64,000 nucleotides of DNA from Dyella japonica A8 (GCF_000725385.1 NZ_CP008884.1:3782001-3846000), one strand, 5' to 3'. Positions 8,883 through 19,640 are shown, counted from the first letter of the stretch. Notes: generated by a model not told the origin, from the sequence alone. Numbers and translations: made by a program.

Positions 8883-11800
8883 CTATCGCCGCGCCACGGC
8901 AACACGCTGCAACACCTGCCGCAATGCCAGCGGCTTGAGCGGCTTGTAAAGCACGCCAATTCCTCGATCGAGCAGGCGTTGCCGCAACTCGCCATCGCGA
9001 TCGGCCGTCAGGATGACGGTAGGCACGTCGCTCGCCTCGCGCCCCAATTCACGCAGGACATCGAGTCCCGTGCGGCCGCCATCCAGGTGATAGTCGAAGA
9101 TATGCAAGTCCGGCGCCCACGGTGCCGCGCGTGCCTGTTCCAGTGTGCGCGCGGCGTGCACCTGCCATCCCCAACTGCCCAGCAACACGCTCAGCGCCGA
9201 GAGCGCAGCCGGCTCGTTGTCGAGCACGAGTGCCCGCCCCGCCAGCAACGATGGGGGCACGACCGCCGACGACGCGGGCTGCGGCGAAGGGTGTGCCGCC
9301 GGCACCGACAGGGCGAACACACTGCCTTGCCCTGGCCATGACCTGAGGCTGATGGGGTGATCGAGCAGCAGCGCCATGCGTTGCGCGATCGATAAGCCCA
9401 ATCCCAGGCCTTGCCCGCCGACGGTGCTGCCACGCCGGAACTCCTCGAAGATCCACTGTTGCTCGCCGGGTTCGACGCCCGGCCCGTTGTCCCACACCTG
9501 CAACAACAGGCGTTCGCCGTGACGGCGCACACCAAGCACGACGCGTCCGCGTTCCGCGTAACGCAACGCGTTCGAGAGGAAGTTCTGGAGCACGCGACGC
9601 AGCAGCTGCGGATCGGAATGAACCCAGCAACGGGTGGGCACCACGTCGAAGCGCACGCCCTTGTCGCCGGCCATGGCGCGAAACTCCGCCGCCAGCGGGT
9701 CGAACACGTCGGCCAGCGCGAAGTCGCGCATCTGGGGCTGCAACCGCCCTGCCTCCAGTCGCGCCATGTCCAGCAGGCCGGCAAGCAAACCCTCGGTGGA
9801 CGACAACGCGCCGTGCAGATGACGCACCGTCGCCATGTCGGTGCCGCGCTCCGCCAAAGCATGCGCAAACAGTTGCGCGGCGTGCAGTGGCTGCATCAGG
9901 TCATGGCTGACCGCCGCGAGGAATCGGCTCTTCGCCTCGTTGGCGCGCTGCGCTTCGTCCGTGGCATCGGCCAGCGCGCGCGTGCGTTCGTCGACACGCT
10001 GCTCCAGCGTTTCATTCGATGCCTTGAGCGCGCGCTCCGCCTGGCGGAAGGCCGTGACGTCGGTGAAGGTCGCGACGAAACCGCCACCCGGCATCGGGTT
10101 GCCACGGATCTCCACGATGGTGCCGTCCGGGAAGCGACGCTCGGAAAGATGGCGCGTGCCTGCGCGCATGTGCGTCAGGCGACGCTGCACGTCGTCTTCC
10201 GTCGCCATGACGCCGATCATCCCTCGTTCGATGTTGTAACGCGTCAGATCCGCGACCGGCCGCCCGACCCGCAGAAGCTCTGGGGGATAACCGAACAGAC
10301 TGGCGTATCGCCGGTTCCATGCGACCAGGCGTAGCTCCGCATCCACCACGCAGATGCCCTGGCTCATGTTTTCCAACGCCGCTTCGAGCACGCGCTGGTT
10401 GAAACGCAAGTCCTGGGCTGCTTCGCCGACGATGGCGGCAACGGTATCCAGTTCCTCCCGGCGCTGTTGCCGTACGACTTCGAGCAGCAGGCGCGCGGAT
10501 GCCGCACCGATCACCGCCGCCAATTCGTGCTCCACGGCCGCGACACGCGCATGGCCCGCAATGCCCTGTGGCAACGCATCGCCGAACAGATGCCCGACGC
10601 GCTCGGCTGGCAGAAAGCGCGAAGCCAGCGCGCGGAGTTCCGCCAGGCCGATGTCGCCAACATGAGCGCTACGCGGCGCATGGCCAAAGCGCGACCCGGC
10701 CACGAGGGACATCACGACCACGTTGGCGATCAACCCAACCACCACGGCACGCGCCAGACGGCTCCAGTCGTCTAGCCCGAGCAACCCGTCGGGTGCGAGC
10801 CAGGCGATGCCGAGCGGCCCCGTGTGCCACCACGCCGGCCCATGCGGCTGCATGGTCGGCAACAAAGCGTAGAGCCACACCAGCGTGCCCACCCCAAGCC
10901 CCGCTGTCACCGCACGCGGCCCCAGCTGCGGCCGGTACACCGCCGCAAGCAGGGCCGGCGCGAGTCCGGCCAGCGCGGAGAAGGAGATGGCACCGATATC
11001 CGCCAGTGCGTCGTTGCGCGCCAGGATGCGGCTGTAACCCCAGGCGAGCAGGATCACCGCCAGGATGGCGGCGCGCCGCTGGTTGATCACTTCGCCACGC
11101 AGGTCGCCCCGCTCATCGCGTCCCCACCCTGCGCGCACGCGCAGCGGGGCAATGAAGTGATTGACGATCATCAGGCTCAGCGCCAGCGTCGCGACCACCA
11201 CCATGCTGGTCGCCGCGCTGAGGCCACCAAGAAAGGCCAGCAACGCAAGCCCATGCTGGCCGCGTGCCAGCGGCAGCGCCAGCACGTAGAGATCCGACGG
11301 TACGCCCCCCGGCCCCAGCCACGCATCGCCCAACCGCGCCAACGGCAACAGCGGCAGTGCGATCAGCAGCATGTACAGCGGAAACAGCCAGCGTGCCGTA
11401 CGCAGATGCGAACTGTCGCGGCACTCCACCACGCCCGCGTGGAACTGGTGCGGCAAGGTGAACATGGCCAGCGCGCCCAGAAGGATCAGCGCAGGAAAGC
11501 CATGGCTGTCGTGCTGCGTGGTGGCGCTGGCCATCAACTGGCGACTGGTCGGCGACAGCAGCAGTGTACCCAGCGCCAGCATGGCGCCGAGCTTGAACAG
11601 CGATTCAAAAGCCATGGCGAGCACGAGCCCGCGATTGTGCGCCATGGCCGACGCCCGCCGCGTGCCGAACAGCATCGCGAACAAGGCCATCAACAAGGCC
11701 ACGTAGAGGGCACTGTCCTGCCATGGATCAGCCTCGTCGAGTTGGCCGCGACTGAGCATGCCGTAGCTCATCGCCACGGCCTTCAGCTGCAGCGCGATAT

Positions 11801-12185
11801 AGGGAACGATGCCAATCAGCACCACGACCGTCACCAGTGCCGCCAGCCCGGCATGGCGCCCCAACCGCACGGCGATCAGGTCGGCGATCGAGCCTGCGTT
11901 GTAGTCACGCGCCAGCTCCACCAGCCGTCGCAACACAGCAATGGCGAAGACGTACATGAGGATCGCACCCACGAAGGTGGGTGGCAGCCACCAGCCCGAA
12001 CGACTGGCCTGCGTGACCGTGCCGTAGAACGTCCACGAGGTGCAGTGGATGGCTAGCGACAATGCATAGACGATAGCCCAGCGGCGCTCGAACAAACGTG
12101 GCCGGCGTTCGCCGAGCACGGCCACGCCGAACAGCAGGCCCAGCCAGACGAGTGCGGCGGCGGTGATGGTGCCGGCGGTCAGCAT
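8883..12185 (-). CDS. SSS-domain hybrid sensor histidine kinase (CrbS/MxtR-like)
   Basis: A 1100-residue membrane kinase. Residues 1 to about 500 form a sodium:solute-symporter-like domain with some 12-13 hydrophobic helices (for example CTSWTFYGTVTQASRSGWW near residue 48). A STAC-like linker follows at about 510-570 (LRALASRFLPAERVGHLFGD), then a PAS domain from about 605 (ENMSQGICVVDAELRLVAWN). The phospho-accepting H-box is AVSHDLMQPLHAAQLF near residue 757. ATP-binding boxes are LQNFLSNALRYA, VWDNGPGV and GLGLGLSIAQRM (about 870-930). A C-terminal receiver has its aspartate in IFDYHLDGG near 1028. Known CrbS/MxtR kinases have this architecture and pair with a LuxR-type regulator; the convergent gene at 7984 is the obvious candidate. 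Confidence 0.92.
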   Translation of the reverse strand: MLTAGTITAAALVWLGLLFGVAVLGERRPRLFERRWAIVYALSLAIHCTSWTFYGTVTQASRSGWWLPPTFVGAILMYVFAIAVLRRLVELARDYNAGSIADLIAVRLGRHAGLAALVTVVVLIGIVPYIALQLKAVAMSYGMLSRGQLDEADPWQDSALYVALLMALFAMLFGTRRASAMAHNRGLVLAMAFESLFKLGAMLALGTLLLSPTSRQLMASATTQHDSHGFPALILLGALAMFTLPHQFHAGVVECRDSSHLRTARWLFPLYMLLIALPLLPLARLGDAWLGPGGVPSDLYVLALPLARGQHGLALLAFLGGLSAATSMVVVATLALSLMIVNHFIAPLRVRAGWGRDERGDLRGEVINQRRAAILAVILLAWGYSRILARNDALADIGAISFSALAGLAPALLAAVYRPQLGPRAVTAGLGVGTLVWLYALLPTMQPHGPAWWHTGPLGIAWLAPDGLLGLDDWSRLARAVVVGLIANVVVMSLVAGSRFGHAPRSAHVGDIGLAELRALASRFLPAERVGHLFGDALPQGIAGHARVAAVEHELAAVIGAASARLLLEVVRQQRREELDTVAAIVGEAAQDLRFNQRVLEAALENMSQGICVVDAELRLVAWNRRYASLFGYPPELLRVGRPVADLTRYNIERGMIGVMATEDDVQRRLTHMRAGTRHLSERRFPDGTIVEIRGNPMPGGGFVATFTDVTAFRQAERALKASNETLEQRVDERTRALADATDEAQRANEAKSRFLAAVSHDLMQPLHAAQLFAHALAERGTDMATVRHLHGALSSTEGLLAGLLDMARLEAGRLQPQMRDFALADVFDPLAAEFRAMAGDKGVRFDVVPTRCWVHSDPQLLRRVLQNFLSNALRYAERGRVVLGVRRHGERLLLQVWDNGPGVEPGEQQWIFEEFRRGSTVGGQGLGLGLSIAQRMALLLDHPISLRSWPGQGSVFALSVPAAHPSPQPASSAVVPPSLLAGRALVLDNEPAALSALSVLLGSWGWQVHAARTLEQARAAPWAPDLHIFDYHLDGGRTGLDVLRELGREASDVPTVILTADRDGELRQRLLDRGIGVLYKPLKPLALRQVLQRVAVARR

Positions 12186-12240
12186 GGCTGCTTTCCCGCT
12201 GATCGCGGCTGCGCCCCATCACCGCCGCACGCTCCACGCT

Positions 12241-12325
12241 CGTCATCCCGGCGAAGGCCGGGATCCAGCGACGTTGCTCCGCTACGCCCCAAAGGCAATG
12301 GATCCCGGCTTTCGCCGGGATGACG
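12241..12325. repeat. inverted pair of CGTCATCCCGGCGAAGGCCGGGATCC repeat
   Basis: Arms at about 12241-12270 and 12298-12324. This is a variant of the family at 2882, with GGCGAAGGCC in place of CGCGAAAGCG. It separates the sensor kinase gene from the upstream PHB depolymerase gene on the same strand. Confidence 0.85.
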
Positions 12326-12396
12326 GAGAGGACGCATGCAGGCGACCGGTTGAAACAACTCACCACCCTTTTTAACTCGCCGCAAGCGAGCAGCCG

Positions 12397-13416
12397 TCAG
12401 TGCGGCAACCCCAACGCCCGCACAGCCCCCACCACCCAGCGCACCTGCACGCCCTGGCGGCTGTCGTAGTCGTTCCCCGAATACCCCCACCAGTCCCAGC
12501 ATGCCTGCGGATTCATGGGCGCGGTGCTCGCGCGGGTCTGAGGATACAGGACGACCACGTCGTAGGCGTCGGCCCAGCGGTTGAACCCGCCATCGGTGAC
12601 GAAGGCATCGCCCACCGCATCGGCGTTCTGCTTGCAGCCGTGGAACGCGACCAGCAGGCCGCAGCGCTTGCCGGCGACGCAGTCCGGCGGAAGATAGACA
12701 TAGCCCGCGGAAGCGAGGAAGGCGTCCGCACCATCGGGGCGATACGCATCTTGGCTGAAGCGGCGCAGCTCGCCCTTCGGTGCGGAGGCATCGCGCGGGG
12801 GCTTGCCGAACATCTGGTGGAAGATCTCCCCCGCTGCATCGAACCCGCAATGCCCGAGGTACGGCGAGACTGACTTGTCGCAGTCATCGCCAGTCGCGAC
12901 GATCGGCAGGTTGTGCGCAAACACGCGTCCACCATCGTCGGTAACCTTCAAGCCCTTCAACGCGGGCGCCGTGTCGCGCAGTTGCTCATAGAAGCGTGCA
13001 GCCGACTCGGCCACCGGGGGCGCCACCACGGCGTCGTCCTTGCCATGCAGCAGGTAGACCTGCCCGTGCGCGAGGTCCTTCAACGCGCCGATCTCGCCGG
13101 AGGCCGCCCGCTGCTTTGCCTTTGCCGCGAGCGCCACCGCATCGGGCGCAGGCACGCCCTTCATGCAGGTACTGAGCGCCTGATCCAGCCGCCCCGCCGC
13201 GCAACCGAACGGTCCGCCGGCCACCAGTGCCGCCGACGGGAAGAGTTCCGGGTACGCCATCTGCACCTGCGTGGCCATGTACGCACCGGACGACAGACCA
13301 GCGACCGCCACCCTCGTCGGATCGAGCTTCAGCTTGGGCAATGGCGGCGCATCATCCGCGCAGGCGACGCCGGACAGCAGAAACAAACTACACATCAGGC
13401 CGGTCAGGCGTCGCAT
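12397..13416 (-). CDS. secreted poly(3-hydroxybutyrate) depolymerase-type esterase
   Basis: A 339-residue exported alpha/beta hydrolase. Residues 1-21 are a signal peptide (GLMCSLFLLSGVACA). The nucleophile motif GLSSGAYMATQVQMAYPELF lies near residue 40, unusually close to the N-terminus, as in extracellular PHB depolymerases with a circularly permuted order. LLVAFHGCKQNAD, late in the chain, holds the oxyanion-type histidine. Several cysteines (GCAAGR, STCMKG, DDCDKS, GHCGFD, DCVAGKRC) suggest disulfides suited to an exported enzyme. It should hydrolyse PHB to oligomers outside the cell; other polyester substrates are possible. Ribosome-binding site AAGGAG precedes the start. It is 21 bp downstream of the TonB receptor gene and likely co-transcribed with it. 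Confidence 0.88.
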   Translation of the reverse strand: MRRLTGLMCSLFLLSGVACADDAPPLPKLKLDPTRVAVAGLSSGAYMATQVQMAYPELFPSAALVAGGPFGCAAGRLDQALSTCMKGVPAPDAVALAAKAKQRAASGEIGALKDLAHGQVYLLHGKDDAVVAPPVAESAARFYEQLRDTAPALKGLKVTDDGGRVFAHNLPIVATGDDCDKSVSPYLGHCGFDAAGEIFHQMFGKPPRDASAPKGELRRFSQDAYRPDGADAFLASAGYVYLPPDCVAGKRCGLLVAFHGCKQNADAVGDAFVTDGGFNRWADAYDVVVLYPQTRASTAPMNPQACWDWWGYSGNDYDSRQGVQVRWVVGAVRALGLPH

Positions 13417-13437
13417 GCGCGTCTCCTTGGCAGTGGA

Positions 13438-15654
13438 TCAGAACGTGTACTTGGCGGTGAGCGTGACCATGCGCGGCGCACCATAGAAACCCGTGACGAT
13501 ACCGAGTGCGGCGATGTTATAGCCGGTGGTGCGATAGGACTTGTTGGCCAGGTTGGTGCCTTGCAGACTGAGTGTCCACGGCTGGTCGATGCGCCACACG
13601 ATGCCCGCATTCCACAGCCCGTACGACGGCTGCATGATCAGCGGCGACAGCGTCGTCTCCGGGTATACGCTGGTCTGGTAGGTGTAGTTGATGCGACCGC
13701 TGACGCTGCCGCCGTTGTCCAGCGGAATGGTGTGCTCCAGGTTCAGGCCGCCCGACCACTTCGGGGCGTTGGTGAAGCGCTGCTTGTCGGCAATGTTGAC
13801 GCCGCCGCTTTCGTAGTCGGTGTACTTGGTATGCAGGTAGGCCCAGTTGCCGCTGAAGGTCCAGTTCTCCACCGGCGTCCAGGCGAACTCCTCTTCCCAA
13901 CCGTCGATATGCCCCTTGCCCGCATTGGTGAAGTCACCGAAGAAGCCCTGCGCGCCGTTGGGCAAGGTGTACGAGCTGAACACGGACAGCTGGATGTCCG
14001 AGTAGATGTTGTGGAACAGCGCGGTGTTCATCATCAGCGTGTCGTCGAAGAACGACATCTTGCTGCCAATCTCGTAAGACGACACCTTCTCGTCCGCGAT
14101 CGGCCGGCACGACTGCGGAATCGCCGAGCAGTTCGCGCGGATGTTGTAGCCGCCCGAGTGGAAGCCCTGGCTGTAGCTGGCGTACAGCTTCACCTGATCG
14201 GTGACGGCATAGTCCAGCGACACCTTGGGTGACACGTTGTGCGAGGTATGCGACCCGCTGAAGTCGGCCAGCGTCGCGATCGGCGTGGTGAAGGTCTGGT
14301 CCGAGTAGCTGTAGTTCTGGATGACGGCCGACTTCTTCTCGCTGGTATAGCGCAGGCCGACATCCAGGCTCCATTGCGGGCTGATGTCCCAGGTGAAGTC
14401 GCCGTAGCCGGCGTAGCTCTTGGTGCCGATGTTGCCGCCCGTGCTGCCGTACTGGGAGAAGCGCGGGTAGAACGGCGGCGAGCCAAGGAAGATGTTGTGG
14501 ATCTCGCCCTTGGCCGTGCCATCGAAGTAGAACAAGCCGAACACGCCGTGGATGGCGCCGCCGTTGTCGTAGTTGGCCTGCAGTTCCTGGGTGAACTGAT
14601 GGTCCTTGTAGACCGCGTTGACGTCGGCGATCTTCTCCGGGAGCGTGTCGAAATCGATATTGCTGTCGGTGGACGAGCCGCGATACGCGGTGATGGATTT
14701 CAGCGTCCACTCCTGGCTGACGATCCAGTTCAGCGTCAGCGCCGTGCCCCACAGCGTGGTGTGGTTGAGCTGTTCCATGCCACTGCGCGTATTGAAGTCG
14801 CTAGCCAGCGGCGCATAAGTGGGATCGAACTTGTTGACGGTAAGCATCTTTGCGCCGCGCGGATTGGAGTTGTCGCGCAGGCCATCCACCGACAGCTGGG
14901 CATTGAAGTCGGAGGTGGGAAAGAAGCCCAGCGACGCGCGCGCCGCATTGCTGTTCTTGTTCCCATTGCGGCTGTCGCTGAGCAGGTCCTTGCCGAAGCC
15001 ATCGTTGTGCTCACTGGCATAGGCGATGCGGCCACGCCACACGCCGTCGGACGTGGCGCTGCCCACACTGCCCTTGATGTCCTTCTCGCCGTGCGTGCCC
15101 ACGGTGCCCTCGACCGAGCCCTCCGTCTTGGTGGGCAGCGGGTTGGATACGTACTTGATGGCGCCGCCGATGGTGTTCTTGCCGTACAGACTGCCCTGCG
15201 GACCACGCAGTACTTCGATGCGGTTGGTGTCGAACACGTCGAGCACCGTGCCCTGCGGGCGCGCCATGTAGACGTCGTCGAGATAGATGCCCACGGCCGG
15301 GTCGAAGCCCCAGGTGGGGTCAGCCTGGCCGACGCCGCGGATATAGGCGGTCAGTGTCGTATTGGAGCCGCGCGCCGCATAGATCTGCAACGAAGGCACC
15401 TTGCCCTGCAGGTCGGCCAGGTTCTGCACGTTCTGGTTGAACAGCGTCTGCGCGGTGAACGCGCTGACGGCGATGGGCACGTCTTGCAGGGTTTCCTCGC
15501 GCTTGCGCGCGGTCACCTTGATGCCTTCGAGCTGTTTGGCGTCGGATGGCTTGGCCGTGGTGGACGTTCCCTGGGGCGCGTCATCGGCATGCACCGCCAG
15601 ACAGCACATGCCCACCGCCAGACCAATCGCCAGACTCAGATGCTTGCGTTTCAT
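13438..15654 (-). CDS. TonB-dependent outer-membrane receptor
   Basis: A 738-residue receptor starting MKRKHLSLAIGLAVGMCCLA, a signal peptide cleaved near AVHA. A possible TonB box is LEGIKVTARKR. The plug domain spans roughly 55-170, with RKREETLQDVPIAVSAF, GVGQADPTWGFDPAVGIYLD and the signature NRIEVLRGPQGSLYGKNTIG. The barrel ends with the expected terminal phenylalanine (TLTAKYTF). It would import a bulky substrate using TonB energy. Because the PHB depolymerase gene follows 21 bp downstream and a candidate 3-hydroxybutyrate permease is divergent, the substrate may be PHB oligomers; this is inference. The family is large and also imports siderophores and glycans. Confidence 0.93.
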   Translation of the reverse strand: MKRKHLSLAIGLAVGMCCLAVHADDAPQGTSTTAKPSDAKQLEGIKVTARKREETLQDVPIAVSAFTAQTLFNQNVQNLADLQGKVPSLQIYAARGSNTTLTAYIRGVGQADPTWGFDPAVGIYLDDVYMARPQGTVLDVFDTNRIEVLRGPQGSLYGKNTIGGAIKYVSNPLPTKTEGSVEGTVGTHGEKDIKGSVGSATSDGVWRGRIAYASEHNDGFGKDLLSDSRNGNKNSNAARASLGFFPTSDFNAQLSVDGLRDNSNPRGAKMLTVNKFDPTYAPLASDFNTRSGMEQLNHTTLWGTALTLNWIVSQEWTLKSITAYRGSSTDSNIDFDTLPEKIADVNAVYKDHQFTQELQANYDNGGAIHGVFGLFYFDGTAKGEIHNIFLGSPPFYPRFSQYGSTGGNIGTKSYAGYGDFTWDISPQWSLDVGLRYTSEKKSAVIQNYSYSDQTFTTPIATLADFSGSHTSHNVSPKVSLDYAVTDQVKLYASYSQGFHSGGYNIRANCSAIPQSCRPIADEKVSSYEIGSKMSFFDDTLMMNTALFHNIYSDIQLSVFSSYTLPNGAQGFFGDFTNAGKGHIDGWEEEFAWTPVENWTFSGNWAYLHTKYTDYESGGVNIADKQRFTNAPKWSGGLNLEHTIPLDNGGSVSGRINYTYQTSVYPETTLSPLIMQPSYGLWNAGIVWRIDQPWTLSLQGTNLANKSYRTTGYNIAALGIVTGFYGAPRMVTLTAKYTF

Positions 15655-15742
15655 AGCTCCCCAGCTCCCCTCGCTTTGACGCATCCCGTGGACACAGGAC
15701 GCCGAATGCCACGGAGCTTAGGCAGCGCCCTCGCGCACCACA

Positions 15743-15760
15743 CTTGTACCTTCGTACAGT
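15743..15760. promoter_or_regulatory. palindromic candidate operator between receptor and permease
   Basis: TGTAC-CTTC-GTACA (15745-15758) is a near-symmetric inverted repeat in the 174-bp divergent promoter region. It lies about 90 bp upstream of the receptor start and 70 bp upstream of the permease start. Its core is shared with sites at 199-210 and 7891-7902. A dimeric LuxR-type regulator could bind it; no experiment is implied. Confidence 0.45.
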
Positions 15761-15828
15761 GCCGCGCGCCGGCACGCCTCTGGATACTCGCCGCACGACG
15801 ATACCCACGGCGGGTGTCCGGGGAACCG

Positions 15829-17229
15829 ATGATGGCGTTTCTGATCGTGCTGGCCGCGCTGTGCTTCCTGATGTTCGCGGCCTATCGCGGCTACAGCGTG
15901 ATCCTGTTTGCGCCGGTGGCCGCACTGGGCGCGGTGCTGTTGACCGATCCCTCGCTGGTGGCGCCGATGTTCACCGGCCTGTTCATGGACAAGATGGTCG
16001 GCTTCCTCAAGCTGTACTTCCCGGTGTTCATGCTCGGCGCGATCTTCGGCAAGGTGATCGAGCTGTCGGGTTTCTCCAAGTCCATCGTGGCGGCCACCAT
16101 CGGCCTGCTGGGGCGCAGCCGCGCGATGTTGTCCATCGTGATCGTGTGCGCCCTGCTCACCTACGGCGGCGTGTCGCTGTTCGTGGTGGTGTTCGCGGTG
16201 TATCCCTTCGCGGCGGAGCTGTTCCGCCAGTCCGACATTCCCAAGCGGCTCATTCCCGGCACCATCGCGCTGGGCGCGTTCACCTTCACCATGGATTCGC
16301 TGCCGGGCACGCCGCAGATCCAGAACATCATCCCCACCTCATTCTTCGGTACGAATGCCTGGGCCGCGCCATGGCTGGGCACGTTGGGCGCGGTGTTCAT
16401 CCTGGTCGCGGGGTTGCTCTATCTGGAGTCGCGCCGGCGCAAGGCCGCGGCCATGGGGGAAGGCTATGGCACCGAACTGGTGAACGAACCCGTCGCCTTC
16501 GAAGGCGGCAACCTCGCCCATCCGCTGGTCGCCCTGCTGCCGCTGGTGCTGGTGGGGGTGCTTAACAAGCTGCTGGGCGATGCCATTCCCCGCCTGTACG
16601 GCGCCAGCCATTCGTTCATGCCGGCCGTGATCGGCGAGACCAAGCCGGTGGTGCAGGAAATCTCCAAGATCGCCGCTATCTGGGCGGTCGAAGGCGCCCT
16701 GCTGGTCGGCATCCTCTGCGTGCTTGCCTTTGCCTGGCGCCCGGTGACCCGTCGCTTCGCCGAAGGCAGCAAGGCGGCGGTGGGCGGTGCGCTGCTGGCG
16801 TCCATGAATACGGCGTCCGAGTACGGCTTTGGGGCGGTCATCGCCGCCCTGCCGGGTTTCCGGCTGATCGCCAACGCCCTGCACGCCATCCTCCATCCGT
16901 TGGTGAACGAGGCCGTGACCGTCACCGCGCTGGCCGGTGTCACCGGCTCCGCCTCGGGTGGCATGGGCATCGCGCTGGGGGCCATGGCCGACACCTTCAT
17001 TCATAACGCCCAGGCGGCCGGCATCCCGATGGACGTGCTGCACCGGGTGGCCGCCATGGCTTCCGGCGGCATGGATACCCTGCCCCACAACGGTGCGGTG
17101 ATCACCCTGCTGGCCGTCACGGGGCTGACCCATCGCCAGTCCTACCGGGACATTTTTGCCATCACGGTCATCAAGACCCTGGCCGTGTTCGTGGTGATCC
17201 TGGCGTATGGGCTGACCGGGCTGGTCTGA
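15829..17229 (+). CDS. GntP-family permease, candidate 3-hydroxybutyrate transporter
   Basis: A 466-residue inner-membrane permease with about 12 hydrophobic segments. It starts MMAFLIVLAALCFLMFAAYR. Family segments include LKLYFPVFMLGAIFGKVIEL, LTYGGVSLFVVVFAVYPFA and the C-terminal MASGGMDTLPHNGAVITLL. GntP/CitM-type transporters carry gluconate and related acids, and a branch annotated as D-beta-hydroxybutyrate permease belongs here. Start 15829 (or 15832) follows GGGGA; an open frame continues far upstream but lies antisense to the receptor gene and looks like a shadow. The neighbouring PHB enzymes favour a 3-hydroxybutyrate substrate; gluconate remains possible. Confidence 0.9.
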   Translation: MMAFLIVLAALCFLMFAAYRGYSVILFAPVAALGAVLLTDPSLVAPMFTGLFMDKMVGFLKLYFPVFMLGAIFGKVIELSGFSKSIVAATIGLLGRSRAMLSIVIVCALLTYGGVSLFVVVFAVYPFAAELFRQSDIPKRLIPGTIALGAFTFTMDSLPGTPQIQNIIPTSFFGTNAWAAPWLGTLGAVFILVAGLLYLESRRRKAAAMGEGYGTELVNEPVAFEGGNLAHPLVALLPLVLVGVLNKLLGDAIPRLYGASHSFMPAVIGETKPVVQEISKIAAIWAVEGALLVGILCVLAFAWRPVTRRFAEGSKAAVGGALLASMNTASEYGFGAVIAALPGFRLIANALHAILHPLVNEAVTVTALAGVTGSASGGMGIALGAMADTFIHNAQAAGIPMDVLHRVAAMASGGMDTLPHNGAVITLLAVTGLTHRQSYRDIFAITVIKTLAVFVVILAYGLTGLV

Positions 17230-17258
17230 ACCGGCCCACCCCACGGTTTCTCCCCTTC

Positions 17259-17286
17259 GGCCCGCCTCCTGGCGGGCCGCTTTTTG
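17259..17286 (+). terminator. rho-independent terminator of the permease gene
   Basis: Stem GGCCCGCC with a TCCT loop, then GC and five T residues, 29 bp after the permease stop codon. Confidence 0.9.
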
Positions 17287-17313
17287 TGCGGGTCCTCGGT
17301 TCGCACCGAATAG

Positions 17314-17420
17314 AGGCGCTGGATTCCCGCTTTCGCGGGAATGACGGTGAGGTTTTTAACGGGCGTGGCCGCAAATAGTGCGACCCCGTCATTCCCGCGA
17401 AAGCGGGAATCCAGCGCCTT
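17314..17420. repeat. perfect inverted pair of CGTCATTCCCGCG repeat
   Basis: Two 33-bp arms (17314-17346 and 17387-17419) are exact reverse complements around a 40-bp spacer. This is the best-preserved pair of the family in the window. It lies between the permease terminator and the typA promoter. The rest of this 336-bp gap holds only those elements. Confidence 0.92.
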
Positions 17421-17500
17421 TAGGCCCCCAGCCAACCACGCTCCCGCCCACCCTGAACGAATTTGTTAAGACCTTTCAAGCAAGCTGTCACATAACCCCG

Positions 17501-17506
17501 TATAAT
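17501..17506 (+). promoter_or_regulatory. consensus -10 box upstream of typA
   Basis: A perfect TATAAT lies 59 bp upstream of the typA start. No good -35 hexamer is visible at 16-18 bp spacing; the region around TTTCAA is slightly too far upstream. The local AT content is higher than in surrounding sequence, supporting a promoter. Confidence 0.6.
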
Positions 17507-17565
17507 TGTCAGGTTACCCCTATTGAAACCTCACGCGACGGCCCCGTGCCGCCCGAGCCGACTCC

Positions 17566-19416
<1,851 letters not shown>

Positions 19417-19437
19417 TCGCCTTGCACGATGTATCGA

Positions 19438-19468
19438 AAGCCAGGCCCGAAAGGGCCTGGCTTTTTTT
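19438..19468 (+). terminator. strong rho-independent terminator of typA
   Basis: Stem AGCCAGGCCC with a GAAA tetraloop, followed by seven T residues, 22 bp after the typA stop. Confidence 0.95.
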
Positions 19469-19640
19469 GTGCCCATGGAAAACCGGGGGCAGCCGGCCCC
19501 CGCACGGCGCCACGCAAAAAGGCTGCAACCCGCGTATCCCGTCGCCGACTTCGGATCCCTCGCACGACTTCTACGATGACCCGCTACGCCTCCCGGCCAC
19601 TGCCGGCAGCGAAAGCTTCTACCCATCATCAGGAGTCGTC

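Noticed and set aside
14239..15828. A long open frame on the plus strand running into the permease gene
   Set aside because: It lies antisense to the TonB receptor gene, has no recognisable domain, and the permease has its own start with a ribosome-binding site at 15829. High GC content creates such shadows.
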